Assembly: GCA_947170725.1 (NCBI GenBank)
Contig: CAMVUM010000005.1
Coordinates: forward strand, 1-64,000
Source: an uncultured Prevotella sp.
GTDB lineage: Bacteria; Bacteroidota; Bacteroidia; Bacteroidales; Bacteroidaceae
Length of the DNA stretch: 64,000 bases
Direction of reading: 5' to 3'
Shown: positions 37,076 to 46,942 of the stretch, piece by piece
Layout: each line of letters starts with the position of its first letter
Numbering within the stretch: position 1 is the stretch's first letter
Made by a program: the position numbers and the translations under genes
Notes under the pieces: model-generated
Database searches by the model: none
What the model was told of the DNA's origin: nothing
Seen by the model: only the letters and a program-made list of their open reading frames with translations

Positions 37076-37372
37076 ATGGACAATCTGTCAAGACAACTCC
37101 AAAGCCTCCTCGTCAGCATGGGCTACATGCCCGACAGCGTGCCCCACGAGGTCGCCCACGGCATAGAACACCTCCTCCATCTTCTCGAAACAGAAGACGA
37201 AGAGGCGCTCACACACTATTACGGACTGTTCGGCGAGGAACGTCTGTCGCTTGACGAGATAGCCCGCAGCCGCGGACTGAGCCCCGAGGACATGATGGCC
37301 AGCATTGATGCGTCAATCCGCAGGATTGCCGTAACGCCGGAGTGGGAAATGCTCAAGGGAATGATTAAGTGA
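37076..37372 (+). CDS. Conserved hypothetical small protein with a possible sigma-4-like HTH
   Basis: 98 aa; EERLSLDEIARSRGLSPEDMMASIDASIRRI resembles an HTH; own start codon, sense orientation with neighbours. Confidence 0.6.
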   Translation: MDNLSRQLQSLLVSMGYMPDSVPHEVAHGIEHLLHLLETEDEEALTHYYGLFGEERLSLDEIARSRGLSPEDMMASIDASIRRIAVTPEWEMLKGMIK

Positions 37373-37448
37373 TAATTTGCCCCGATAGTATTGACGGGAA
37401 TGGCCATATAGAATATGAAGAATAAACAAATACTATAAGCGACACGAT

Positions 37449-38630
37449 ATGAAGAAAATACTGTTATTGGGCTCAGGCGAATTGGGCAAGGAATTCGTCA
37501 TCGCCGCCAAGCGCGCGGGCCAGTACGTCATTGCTTGCGACCGTTATAACGATGCTCCGGCCATGCAGGTGGCCGACGAGCGCGAAGTGTTCAACATGCT
37601 CGACGGCGACGCTCTGGAGGCTGTGGTGAACAAACACCACCCTGACATCATCGTTCCCGAGATTGAAGCCATCCGCACAGAGAGACTCTTCGACTTTGAG
37701 AAGCAGGGCGTTCAGGTCGTGCCGAGCGCCCGTGCGGTCAACTACACAATGAACCGTCGCGCCATCCGCGACCTCGCATCACGCGAGCTGGGTCTGCGTA
37801 CTGCAAAGTACTTCTATGCCAAGACCTACGAGGAGTTCAAGGCTGCCGCCGACGAAATCGGTTTCCCCTGCGTGGTGAAGCCCCTCATGTCGTCCTCGGG
37901 CCACGGCCAGAGCTACGTCCACAACGACAATGAGCTGGAGCAGGCTTTCCGTGAGGCCATGGAAGGCAGCCGCGGCGACGTCAAGGAGGTCATCATAGAA
38001 GAATTCATCGACTTTGAATCGGAGTTCACCCTGCTCACCGTGACACAGAAGAACGGCCCGACGCTGTTCTGTCCGCCCATCGGACACATCCAGAAAGGCG
38101 GCGACTACCGCGAAAGCTGGCAGCCGTACAAGATTTCGGACGAGGCTCTGCGTCAGGCCCAGCACATGGCCGACGAGGTGACACGCGCGCTGACCGGTGC
38201 CGGAATCTGGGGTGTCGAGTTCTTCCTGACACGTCAGGGCGAAGTCATATTCTCCGAACTGTCACCCCGTCCACATGATACGGGAATGGTGACACTCGGC
38301 CACACGACCAATCTCAGCGAGTTTGAACTCCACTTCCGCGCCGTCATGGGACTGCCCATCGCCGGAATCCACCTGGAGCATGCCGGTGTGAGCGCCGTCA
38401 TCCTGTCGCCCGTTGAGTCTACGGACCCGCTGGACTACAATTTCACCGACGCCCTCAACGAGGACCACACGCGCATCCGCATCTTCGGAAAACCCGAAGC
38501 CCACGTCGGACGCCGCATGGGTGTGGTGCTCTGCTACGGCGATACGGACGCCGACACTGACGCCCTGCGCGACAAGGCGAAGCGTCTGGCGAAGACCGTG
38601 CTCGGAACAGACCCATACATGAAGAAATAA
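37449..38630 (+). CDS. purT: Formate-dependent phosphoribosylglycinamide formyltransferase
   Basis: ATP-grasp; [58 protein letters not shown]. Confidence 0.95.
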   Translation: MKKILLLGSGELGKEFVIAAKRAGQYVIACDRYNDAPAMQVADEREVFNMLDGDALEAVVNKHHPDIIVPEIEAIRTERLFDFEKQGVQVVPSARAVNYTMNRRAIRDLASRELGLRTAKYFYAKTYEEFKAAADEIGFPCVVKPLMSSSGHGQSYVHNDNELEQAFREAMEGSRGDVKEVIIEEFIDFESEFTLLTVTQKNGPTLFCPPIGHIQKGGDYRESWQPYKISDEALRQAQHMADEVTRALTGAGIWGVEFFLTRQGEVIFSELSPRPHDTGMVTLGHTTNLSEFELHFRAVMGLPIAGIHLEHAGVSAVILSPVESTDPLDYNFTDALNEDHTRIRIFGKPEAHVGRRMGVVLCYGDTDADTDALRDKAKRLAKTVLGTDPYMKK

Positions 38631-38663
38631 AACGGTCTTCCCACTTAAGACACATACCCTATA

Positions 38664-39701
38664 TTGATGATAGAAACACTGCAGTCGTTGCGGTTCATAT
38701 TCTTCGTGATGATATTCATGTCACACTTCGGATATGACGGACTACCGACATTCGATGCCGGCGGCGACTGCGGTGTCTCTTTTTTCTTTATCCTCAGCGG
38801 CTTTGTCCTTGCGTCAGCCTACGGCGACAAGATTGTGTCGGGCAGCTTCCGCCACCGCACGTTCATGGTGCGGCGGATATCCAAGATCTATCCGCTTCAT
38901 CTGCTTTGCCTGCTTGCTGCAATCGCCATCGGTATCAGACATATCGGTGCTCACGACCTGCCCGCACTGCTGTCGAACCTACTGCTCATTCAGAGCTGGA
39001 TTCCGTCGGCAGACTTCTATTTCTCGGGCAACGCTGTCTCATGGTTCCTCTCGGACATACTGTTCTGCTACGCCGTCTTTCCCTTTATCTTCCGTGCGGT
39101 CAGCCGCATGGCTCCGGCGACACTCATCGGCACTTGGGTAGCGGTACTTGCGGCCTACGCCGTGCTCCTCTGCAACATCCCGGACACCATGACAAACGCC
39201 ATCGTCTATGTCTTTCCTCCCGTGCGGGCCGTCGATTTCGCCATCGGCATGACCATCTGGCGCATCGCTTCACGGCTGAAAGGGCGACACTCGGCAGTTT
39301 TGGAAAGCCGTTTGGCGGCCACTGCGGCCGAACTTACGGTTTTTGCCGCACTTGCCGCGATGCTGGCCATCCATCAGAACGTCAGCCTGCAAATACGCAC
39401 GGCATGTCTCTTCTGGCCGGTCAACATGGCCGTCATCCTGCTCTTCGCCTGCGAAAGACAGGGTGGGGCGATGGCATGGCTTCTCCGCCGTAAACCTTTG
39501 ATATGGCTCGGAAACATCAGTTTTCCGCTGTTCATGGTACATCAGATGGCCATCAGCATCACCTTGACCGTTCTCCTCCGCCTCTCAGCCATCATCCCGG
39601 AACCGCCCTGTTGGCTCGCCCTGACGCTCTGCGCGGCTACGACGCTGGCTGGAACGACATTGGCGCAATATATTAAGGTCAGAGTTCAGAGTGATGAGTA
39701 A
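38664..39701 (+). CDS. Acyltransferase 3 family membrane protein
   Basis: 345 aa multi-TM; LQSLRFIFFVMIFMSHFGYDG ... GVSFFFILSGFVLA. Confidence 0.88.
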   Translation: MMIETLQSLRFIFFVMIFMSHFGYDGLPTFDAGGDCGVSFFFILSGFVLASAYGDKIVSGSFRHRTFMVRRISKIYPLHLLCLLAAIAIGIRHIGAHDLPALLSNLLLIQSWIPSADFYFSGNAVSWFLSDILFCYAVFPFIFRAVSRMAPATLIGTWVAVLAAYAVLLCNIPDTMTNAIVYVFPPVRAVDFAIGMTIWRIASRLKGRHSAVLESRLAATAAELTVFAALAAMLAIHQNVSLQIRTACLFWPVNMAVILLFACERQGGAMAWLLRRKPLIWLGNISFPLFMVHQMAISITLTVLLRLSAIIPEPPCWLALTLCAATTLAGTTLAQYIKVRVQSDE

Positions 39702-39722
39702 AGAGGTCTGATTACTCTTGAA
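39681..39722 (-). repeat. Family A phrase repeat overlapping a gene 3' end
   Basis: gtcagagttcagagtgatgagtaaagaggtctgattactcttg; reverse complement matches the ggtaatcacacctcttcactcatcactctgaac family. Confidence 0.75.
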
Positions 39723-39827
39723 GCCTGAACGGCGGATGACAAGATTGAATTAACAAACAAACGAAACCACTCTGTCTCTTCCTTTTTTTTGGGGGAAGGA
39801 GTCGGAGGGGGCTCCAATATAAAAAAT

Positions 39828-40253
39828 ATGGAAGGAAAAATAATCGACTTGCCGAAGATATTCGACCCTCGCGGAAATCTCACCGTGGCCGAGGGCAACC
39901 GCAACATACCCTTCGACATCGCCCGGGTGTACTGGGTATATGACGTTCCGGGAGGCGAGAGCCGAGGCGGCCATGCCCATAAGCACTGCCGTGAGTTCAT
40001 CATCGCCGTGAGCGGCAGCTTCCAAGTCACACTGGACAACGGCCGCAAGCGCACAACCTACCATCTCAACCATCCCTATCAGGGTCTGCTTGTCAATACC
40101 GGCGTATGGCGCACGCTTGACGATTTCTCCTCTGGAGCGGTCTGCCTCGTGCTGGCCTCCGACCCGTTTGAGGAGGAGGACTACATAAGGGATTACGGAG
40201 ACTATTTGAAATATATGGGCATAGCCCCATCCGGCTTCCCCAAGGGGGAGTAA
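39828..40253 (+). CDS. FdtA/QdtA-like dTDP-6-deoxy-hexose 3,4-ketoisomerase (WxcM-like cupin)
   Basis: IIDLPKIFDPRGNLTVAEGNRNIPFDIARVYWVYDVPGGESRGGHAHK. Confidence 0.88.
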   Translation: MEGKIIDLPKIFDPRGNLTVAEGNRNIPFDIARVYWVYDVPGGESRGGHAHKHCREFIIAVSGSFQVTLDNGRKRTTYHLNHPYQGLLVNTGVWRTLDDFSSGAVCLVLASDPFEEEDYIRDYGDYLKYMGIAPSGFPKGE

Positions 40254-40257
40254 GAAT

Positions 40258-40314
40258 ACTCAGCATAACTCCCATCAATCCTATAATCAACATTAATCCC
40301 ATAACCCACATCCC
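40258..40314 (+). repeat. Family D repeat, second locus
   Basis: actcagcataactcccatcaatcctataatcaacattaatcccataacccacatcc. Confidence 0.7.
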
Positions 40315-40356
40315 CGTTGTTTCTCCTCCTTGGGGAAGTCAGAGGAACCCCGTATT

Positions 40357-41295
40357 ATGTTTGAGATAAAACGATATACCCCCGCCGACAACGCCGCCTG
40401 GGACCGCTATGTCTCACAGGCAAGGAACGCCACGTTCCTGTTCTACCGTGCCTACATGGACTACCACGCCGACCGCTTCACCGACCACTCGCTGATGTTC
40501 TATAAATCCGGCCGGCTCCACTCCATTCTTCCCGCACACATTGTCGGAACAACACTCTATTCCCACTACGGACTGACCTACGGCGGACTCGTGATGAACA
40601 TTGACGTCACTATCAGCGACGTTGTCGAGTTGTTCTCCGGACTTAACGGCTACCTCCGCAGCTGCGGAATAACTCGTGTCATCTACCGTCCGATTCCGTG
40701 GATATATCACCGTCATCCGTCGGAAGAAGACCTCTACGCAATATTCTGGAAGTGCAATGCCCGCCTGCATCTGCGCAACATCGGCACAGCCATAGCCATG
40801 AAGCAGAACCTCAGATGGCGCAAGGACCACCGCCGGCGCCTCAAACAGGCCCATGAGAGCGGCGTATGGGTCAAGCGCGACGCCGACATTGCCGAGTTCT
40901 GGCCTGTGCTGGAAGCCAATCTTGCACGGCGTTTCGCCGCAAAACCCGTCCACACTCTGGCCGAAATGCAGTTGCTGAAGTCACGTTTCCCAAACAACAT
41001 CATCCAATACAACGCCTACATCGGCGACGAAATCATCGGCGGAATCACGTTCTATGTAACTCCACAGGTGCTCCACGGACAGTATAGCGGCACCACCGAC
41101 CGCGGCAAACAGGCCGGCGCGATGGAGGCTATCTACGAACAGGTCATGTATAACGACTATACCGACATTGATTTTCTCGATTTCGGCAGCTCCACGGAGG
41201 AGCAGGGAAGCATCATCAATGCCGGTCTCATTGCCCACAAGGAAGGTTACGGCGGCCGCGGAGTGTGCTACGATACGTATGAATGGGAGATATGA
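40357..41295 (+). CDS. GNAT/FemAB-like acyltransferase
   Basis: MFEIKRYTPADNAAWDRYVSQARNATFLFYRAYMDYHADRF; between FdtA-like and FdtB-like genes. Confidence 0.78.
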   Translation: MFEIKRYTPADNAAWDRYVSQARNATFLFYRAYMDYHADRFTDHSLMFYKSGRLHSILPAHIVGTTLYSHYGLTYGGLVMNIDVTISDVVELFSGLNGYLRSCGITRVIYRPIPWIYHRHPSEEDLYAIFWKCNARLHLRNIGTAIAMKQNLRWRKDHRRRLKQAHESGVWVKRDADIAEFWPVLEANLARRFAAKPVHTLAEMQLLKSRFPNNIIQYNAYIGDEIIGGITFYVTPQVLHGQYSGTTDRGKQAGAMEAIYEQVMYNDYTDIDFLDFGSSTEEQGSIINAGLIAHKEGYGGRGVCYDTYEWEI

Positions 41296-41386
41296 GAACC
41301 CACCCCAACCATTCCGAAGGAAGGGAACCTGATTAATTTTTGCTGCTGACATTATACCAAAGACACATTATATATTATAGTTATAT

Positions 41387-42517
41387 ATGACTATGGATTC
41401 CACAACAATCAAATACCTCGACTTAAAGAAAGTCACCGAACTCCACGCAGAGGAAATCCATGAAGCCGTGGCGCGCGTGATAGACAGCGGATGGTATCTG
41501 CAAGGCGAGGCCGTGGCACGTTTTGAGGAAGAATATGCACACTACTGCGGCGTCCGCCACTGCATAGCCTGCGGCAACGGACTTGATGCCCTTACACTCA
41601 TTCTGCGGGCCTATATGGAAATGGGCGTGATGGCTGAGGGCGACGAGGTGATTGTTCCGGCCAACACCTACATAGCCTCCATCCTGTCGATAACCGAGAA
41701 CGGCCTCGTTCCGGTGCTCGTCGAACCGCGGCAGGACACTTTACAGATTGACGACGCGCTCATCGAACAGGCCATCACACCGCGCACACGTGCCGTCATG
41801 ATTGTCCATCTCTACGGTCGCATGGCCTACACGGAGCGCATCGGCGACATCTGCCGCCGCCACGGACTGAAGCTCGTGGAGGACTGCGCACAGTCGCACG
41901 GGCTGGTAAATGAAGAACGAAGAACGATTCTTCATTCTTCATTCTCTTCCGCCTCCGGCCACAGTTTCTATCCCGGAAAGAATCTCGGAGCGCTTGGAGA
42001 CGCAGGAGCAGTGACAACCGACGACAACGAGCTGGCCGCCACGGTGAGGGCACTGGCCAACTACGGTTCCGCCCGGAAGTATGTCTTCCGCTACCGCGGA
42101 CGTAACAGCCGCATGGACGAGATACAGGCCGCTGTGCTCAGTGTCCGCCTACGTTATCTTGACAAGGACAACGCCGAACGCCGCCGCATCGCTCTGCGGT
42201 ATATAGAGGAAGTCAACAATACGCTGTTGACGTTGCCGTCGCACGACTACTGGCGGCACAGCGTTTTTCATATATTCCCCGTTCTCACGCCCCGCCGCGA
42301 CATGCTTCAGGAATATCTGAAGGACAACGGCGTCCAGACCGTCATACACTATCCCATACCGCCGCACCATCAGCAGTGTTACAGCCAGTGGAGCGGCCTT
42401 TCGCTGCCTGTGACCGAACGCATCCACCGCGAGGAGCTGAGCATACCGTGCAATCAGGTGCTTACCGACAATGAGGTGACAACAATCATAAACATACTAA
42501 ACAAATTCGGGGAATAG
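41387..42517 (+). CDS. DegT/DnrJ/EryC1/StrS sugar aminotransferase (FdtB-like)
   Basis: IKYLDLKKVTELHAEEI, VIVPANTYIASILSI, LVEDCAQSHG, HSFYPGKNLGALGDAGAV (PLP Lys). Confidence 0.93.
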   Translation: MTMDSTTIKYLDLKKVTELHAEEIHEAVARVIDSGWYLQGEAVARFEEEYAHYCGVRHCIACGNGLDALTLILRAYMEMGVMAEGDEVIVPANTYIASILSITENGLVPVLVEPRQDTLQIDDALIEQAITPRTRAVMIVHLYGRMAYTERIGDICRRHGLKLVEDCAQSHGLVNEERRTILHSSFSSASGHSFYPGKNLGALGDAGAVTTDDNELAATVRALANYGSARKYVFRYRGRNSRMDEIQAAVLSVRLRYLDKDNAERRRIALRYIEEVNNTLLTLPSHDYWRHSVFHIFPVLTPRRDMLQEYLKDNGVQTVIHYPIPPHHQQCYSQWSGLSLPVTERIHREELSIPCNQVLTDNEVTTIINILNKFGE

Positions 42518-42547
42518 TCCGCATTGGACCATTCCCCGAATTTGTTT
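42499..42547. terminator. Bidirectional terminator-like hairpin
   Basis: aaacaaattcggggaat ... attccccgaatttgttt between convergent genes. Confidence 0.75.
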
Positions 42548-42575
42548 GCTCACAAGATTATTTCTTATTCAAGAC

Positions 42576-44168
42576 TTATTTCAGCGTTACTTTCTCTGTT
42601 TTTCCGTTGGTGTACTTAACGACATAGACACTGCCCTTGAGCGGAGTTTCCACCATCTGTCCGTTCATGTTGTAGACAGCCTTGATTTCAGCTTTGCCTC
42701 CGGCGTTCACTGAAGCGTTGTTGATACCGGAGAGATTGGAGTTGCGAGTCTTGACTACATAGGTGTTGCTGTTCTTCAGATCTTCCGACAGAACTGTGAT
42801 TGTCACGTCGCTTCCGCCGCCTGTCAGGTCAACGTCAGCGGTCTCAATCAGCACGCGTGCACCCTTGCCGTCGGTCTTGACCACGATGTCGTCAGCGCTG
42901 ACGCTGGCATTCTCTCCGTTCAGGAACACCTCGTAGGTGTTGTCTTCTGCCGTACCGAAGCCTTCGATATCGGTTCCCTTGACACTGACGGCCGTAGCAG
43001 AGCAATTATAGATCATCTCCATATCGTCAACATAGAGTTCATCTTCGCCGGAAGCCTGGGCAGCTCCGGCATTGGTGGAGAATGTCACGAGAATAGTCTT
43101 GGCCTCCTTGTCCGTATAGGAAGCATAGTCAAATGGAATAGTCAGCTTCTGCCATACGCCTTCGTTGCTCTCAATCGTGGCGTTGGCGGCACGGCCTACG
43201 AGAATGTCGGTATAGTCCTTGTCGACAGGCTCCTGATAGTAGCTGCCGTCCGTGATGGCTGCCGTCACCGTGGCATAGGGATATTCTGCTGACGGTGTGC
43301 CCTGAGTGAACTTCACCCAAACGCGGAGTGAGTCAGGACGACCGTTGAACATGGTGTAGAACGGATCGCCTTTGGCGTCAACATCCGTGCCAGTGATGTC
43401 AACGAAAGCGTTGTTGGCCGGATCTGCAGGTGACATAGCACCGGCGTTAAGACGTCCGTTGGTCAATGTTCCGTTGGCAACAATAGATCCTAACACCAGA
43501 CCGGACTTTATAAGCACACTTTTTGTGCCGCTTGTTCCCGGACGTGTCTCGGTGCTGATGAACGTGTGGGGCACGCCCTGAACGAATGCCGTGAAGTCAC
43601 CCGTACAGCTCATGAACGAATGCCAGTTGTCGGGTTCATCGCTTGTCACGGCCGTGCCGGAGAATAGATCCGGAGCCGTTACCGAATGGAAATACTCAAA
43701 GCCTGAGTTAGCCATCTGATATACATCGCCGAAAGTAACCTCAATGTTCATTCCCATGAAGCCGATGGTTATCAGGGCGTAGAGATGGTTGTCACGCATA
43801 TCGGCATTGATGTTCACAGGCACAGGACCAAGTTCCGGACCCGCCCAATAGGGGATTTCGGCCATGTCACCAGGAGCTATGAGAATATTCTGAGATGTGG
43901 TCAGTATGGTCGATGCGCCGCTCTGCGTTCCCTTGACGTTGGCCACGTTAATAGTTCCTACAGGCATGGGCTCACCGAATAATGTCAGGATAAGGTTCTT
44001 CAGCTGAAGGTTGTAGGTTCCGTCATCCTGTGCATCCACAGTAATGGTATTATCCGAGGGGGCGGTTGACACGCCGTCAATAGTCACTACCAACTTGTTT
44101 GTGTAGTCTGTTGCCATAGCTGCCATGGTTCCGGCAAATATAGCGATAAGCGTAAAAAGTTTCCTCAT
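42576..44168 (-). CDS. Calycin-like/PCMD domain secreted protein with a T9SS-type C-terminal sorting tail
   Basis: Signal peptide, two beta-rich domains and C-terminus KAVYNMNGQMVETPLKGSVYVVKYTNGKTEKVTLK. Confidence 0.75.
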   Translation of the reverse strand: MRKLFTLIAIFAGTMAAMATDYTNKLVVTIDGVSTAPSDNTITVDAQDDGTYNLQLKNLILTLFGEPMPVGTINVANVKGTQSGASTILTTSQNILIAPGDMAEIPYWAGPELGPVPVNINADMRDNHLYALITIGFMGMNIEVTFGDVYQMANSGFEYFHSVTAPDLFSGTAVTSDEPDNWHSFMSCTGDFTAFVQGVPHTFISTETRPGTSGTKSVLIKSGLVLGSIVANGTLTNGRLNAGAMSPADPANNAFVDITGTDVDAKGDPFYTMFNGRPDSLRVWVKFTQGTPSAEYPYATVTAAITDGSYYQEPVDKDYTDILVGRAANATIESNEGVWQKLTIPFDYASYTDKEAKTILVTFSTNAGAAQASGEDELYVDDMEMIYNCSATAVSVKGTDIEGFGTAEDNTYEVFLNGENASVSADDIVVKTDGKGARVLIETADVDLTGGGSDVTITVLSEDLKNSNTYVVKTRNSNLSGINNASVNAGGKAEIKAVYNMNGQMVETPLKGSVYVVKYTNGKTEKVTLK

Positions 44169-44269
44169 AAATGTTTTTTCTTTTAATAAATGATTTTTTT
44201 ATCTTGCAAATTTGTTTTGTTATATCCCCGACATATCGTCGGCACATAGAAGCAGGCGCACCACATCTG

Positions 44270-45028
44270 TTATTTCAGCTTGTATGTCAGTCCGAGCGTA
44301 CCATAGATAGGGTAGAGGGTCTGCTCGATTGTCTTGAAGCTGCTCTTGTGGATGCCTGTAAGCCCCCAGGTTATGTCGGCGTAAACACCCCAACGGCGGC
44401 TAAAATACCAGTCTGCACCAAAGTCGATGCCCAACTGCCAGCGGCGCATGTTGTCAGAGAAGTCAAACGTTCCGCGCTCGTTGTCCTCGTGCCCGAACTC
44501 TATCTTCGGTCCGGTAGGCGTGTTGTGGCGCAGATAGCCGTCGTAGACGCTGCCCTCGAACTTGCGTGTCATAACGTATGAGAGATAGGGGCCGAGCTTC
44601 AGCGTCACGCCGCTGCCCAAGCGGCATGTCGCCATAACGGGAACGGTGATGAGCCATTCCTCCACTTTTGCGACGTTGTGGCCGGTGAAGAAGCCCTCCA
44701 TGAAGTCGCCGCCCTGTTCTATGGTTATATGATAGTTCTTCACGCTGGCGTCCGTCTCCATACCCTTGTTCTCCAGATGAATTCCGCTCATGATTCCCCA
44801 GCGTCCGCGAAGGTCCTTCTGAACGTCGAAACAGAAAGAGACGTTGGGTTGAAACTTATATTCGTTAAGCTTGCGTATCGTGGCGGGCATGCCCACGGGG
44901 GCCGTTCCGCCGATGTTATAGCCGAGCCGGACGTTATAGTTTAAATCGTCCGGGAGTTCCAGCGCCGAGGCTGTCGTAAAAGTTGCGGTGAGCGCCATCG
45001 CGGCGAGAAGTCTGCTTATCTTGTTCAT
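44270..45028 (-). CDS. PorT-like outer-membrane beta-barrel protein
   Basis: Signal peptide from MNKISRLLAAMALTATFTTASA; YNVRLGYNIGGTAPVGMPATIR; ends GTLGLTYKLK. Internal Met start avoids overlap with the upstream gene. Confidence 0.75.
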   Translation of the reverse strand: MNKISRLLAAMALTATFTTASALELPDDLNYNVRLGYNIGGTAPVGMPATIRKLNEYKFQPNVSFCFDVQKDLRGRWGIMSGIHLENKGMETDASVKNYHITIEQGGDFMEGFFTGHNVAKVEEWLITVPVMATCRLGSGVTLKLGPYLSYVMTRKFEGSVYDGYLRHNTPTGPKIEFGHEDNERGTFDFSDNMRRWQLGIDFGADWYFSRRWGVYADITWGLTGIHKSSFKTIEQTLYPIYGTLGLTYKLK

Positions 45029-45036
45029 TGTCATTC

Positions 45037-46182
45037 TCATTCTATACATACTATACTAACTTTGTCTATGCAGAGTGTGCTTCCCACGGCTCCTTGGAAT
45101 ATGTCTCCGTTGTGACTCGACGAGAAGACCACGGTGATGTTATAGCCGAAGTTCTCCATCAGCGTCTTGTCCATTTCCTTGCGATAGACGAAATTGACCT
45201 CAAACGGTGTCCAATCATCGGTATACTTGATGTCCTTCATGCGTGCCACGGCCACGATGTTGGGGTTGGTCATGACGTCGTCACCGTGGAGCACAACGGG
45301 ATTGCCTGCAGCGTCATGGTTCATATAGAGCACCGAGTAGATGGCAGCGCTGTCGCGTACGCCCTCCATGGGTTTGTTCTCATTGTTGGTGACCACATCT
45401 CCGGGGCGGTACTTATAGTATCCCATGAATGTCCGCGGTTCCTTGTTGAACCTCACTCCAAACTCCGTTGCCTTGAGTGTCTGGGTGATGGCATATTCGT
45501 CGACGAAACGTCCGAGATATAGATTTCCGGCGGCAATGGGCATCTTTCGGCCTCCCAACATTCCGAATACTCCTGTGCTGCGCGTCACGAGCATGACGCC
45601 TTTACCGTCATATCCGTCTTCCATCGGAATGGTAGGATAGTCGTATGGCCCGGCCGTCATTGACTTTGCCTTGAAATATCCCGGATTACCCGTCGCCCAA
45701 AGGTCGCTGATGACAGTTCCGTCATTGTCTATTTCGTTCCAGACAAAATATTTCCTGTCTTCTCCCGCCTGCTGATAGTTCTCGAAGTCATATTTCAGCA
45801 TGACCTTCGGCGGTGCGAACATGACGCGGTATGTCCTCGTCCATGAACCGTCTTCCGATGTGACGGTGTATGTCACGGACTGTTCGTTGCTGAAATCGTG
45901 CACGGAGCCGTTCTCAGGCGTTATCTTTGCTCCCGGTGTGAGCCGGAACCGTGGTGCCATGGCCGTCACATCGGCGTCAGGTTTCTTCGTAAATACGATT
46001 GTATTTTCGGCCGACATGACGTCAATCAGCGTGTCTGTGCTGTTGAAAAAGACATTTTCGGGCTTGTCAACATGAACCCAGGCCGCTTCAATGTCACACT
46101 CGGCGTTGAGCGGTTCTTCCTTGAAACATGAAGAAAGGGAGAAGAAGGCTATGCTGAAAAGCAAAAATCTTGATAGTCTCAT
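45037..46182 (-). CDS. PCMD (putative carbohydrate metabolism) domain lipoprotein
   Basis: Lipobox FSLSSCFKEEPLNAECDIEAAW; WATGNPGYF, TRSTGVFGMLGGRKMPIAAGNLYLGRF. Confidence 0.82.
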   Translation of the reverse strand: MRLSRFLLFSIAFFSLSSCFKEEPLNAECDIEAAWVHVDKPENVFFNSTDTLIDVMSAENTIVFTKKPDADVTAMAPRFRLTPGAKITPENGSVHDFSNEQSVTYTVTSEDGSWTRTYRVMFAPPKVMLKYDFENYQQAGEDRKYFVWNEIDNDGTVISDLWATGNPGYFKAKSMTAGPYDYPTIPMEDGYDGKGVMLVTRSTGVFGMLGGRKMPIAAGNLYLGRFVDEYAITQTLKATEFGVRFNKEPRTFMGYYKYRPGDVVTNNENKPMEGVRDSAAIYSVLYMNHDAAGNPVVLHGDDVMTNPNIVAVARMKDIKYTDDWTPFEVNFVYRKEMDKTLMENFGYNITVVFSSSHNGDIFQGAVGSTLCIDKVSIVCIE

Positions 46183-46742
46183 TACCTTGATATAATTACA
46201 TTACAAATATGTATAACGACTGCGAAATTACCAAAAACCTACGAAACACACTCAGTTTCCTCATCTGAACGTCGTCTTTTTGTGTTAGTTTAACATATTG
46301 GAATCAGAAGTAAAAGGGAGCCGCAACTATCTGCATGAGCTTGGAAAACCTTGTTCCGGAATATACTGAGACCCTTTGGAATACAATAGATTCCACACGT
46401 CAGGACCGTAGCTGTTACATACCGTAATTCCATCAATATATAAGGATGAAGCGCCACATTGTTTGTCTCCTTTTTTCTGCTTTAAGCCTTACTAAAAGTG
46501 ACAGAAAAGTATTAAAAACAAACTGGAACGGAAAAACCGGAAACACCATTTTTGTAAATAATAAAAAACTCCGCAGCATGACTCTGCCACCACGTTTCCG
46601 TCACTATATGTCTTCCTACGGGCAGACAGAGGAGTGTTGTCCGGATATGAAAAAACGCATCGTTCATATCAAACGTCAACCATTTTGCACTGTTTTCACA
46701 TTTTTTCGATTGCAATATGCCGGCTGTTTCAATAAAAATATG

Positions 46743-46750
46743 TAATTTTG
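46743..46750 (+). promoter_or_regulatory. Bacteroidetes -7-like box upstream of the Lrp gene
   Basis: taattttg matches TAnnTTTG; would give a ~190-nt leader. Confidence 0.4.
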
Positions 46751-46942
46751 CTAACTATTTGAGCTTTTCCTATACTTCAACAGCTGCCGACACACCAAAT
46801 ACAGCGGCTACCGCATAAACATTATCAGGAAACCGGAAAGAAACCACAGCCATTGGCGGACATCCTCCGGAGACTCACGGAGAAAAATTAGAAAAATAAA
46901 AAACAATATAATCATAATAAAAGCAAAATTAACAAGAAAGAA

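Noticed and set aside
46446-46745. 99-aa ORF before the Lrp gene
   Set aside because: No protein-like features; sits in an AT-rich intergenic region.
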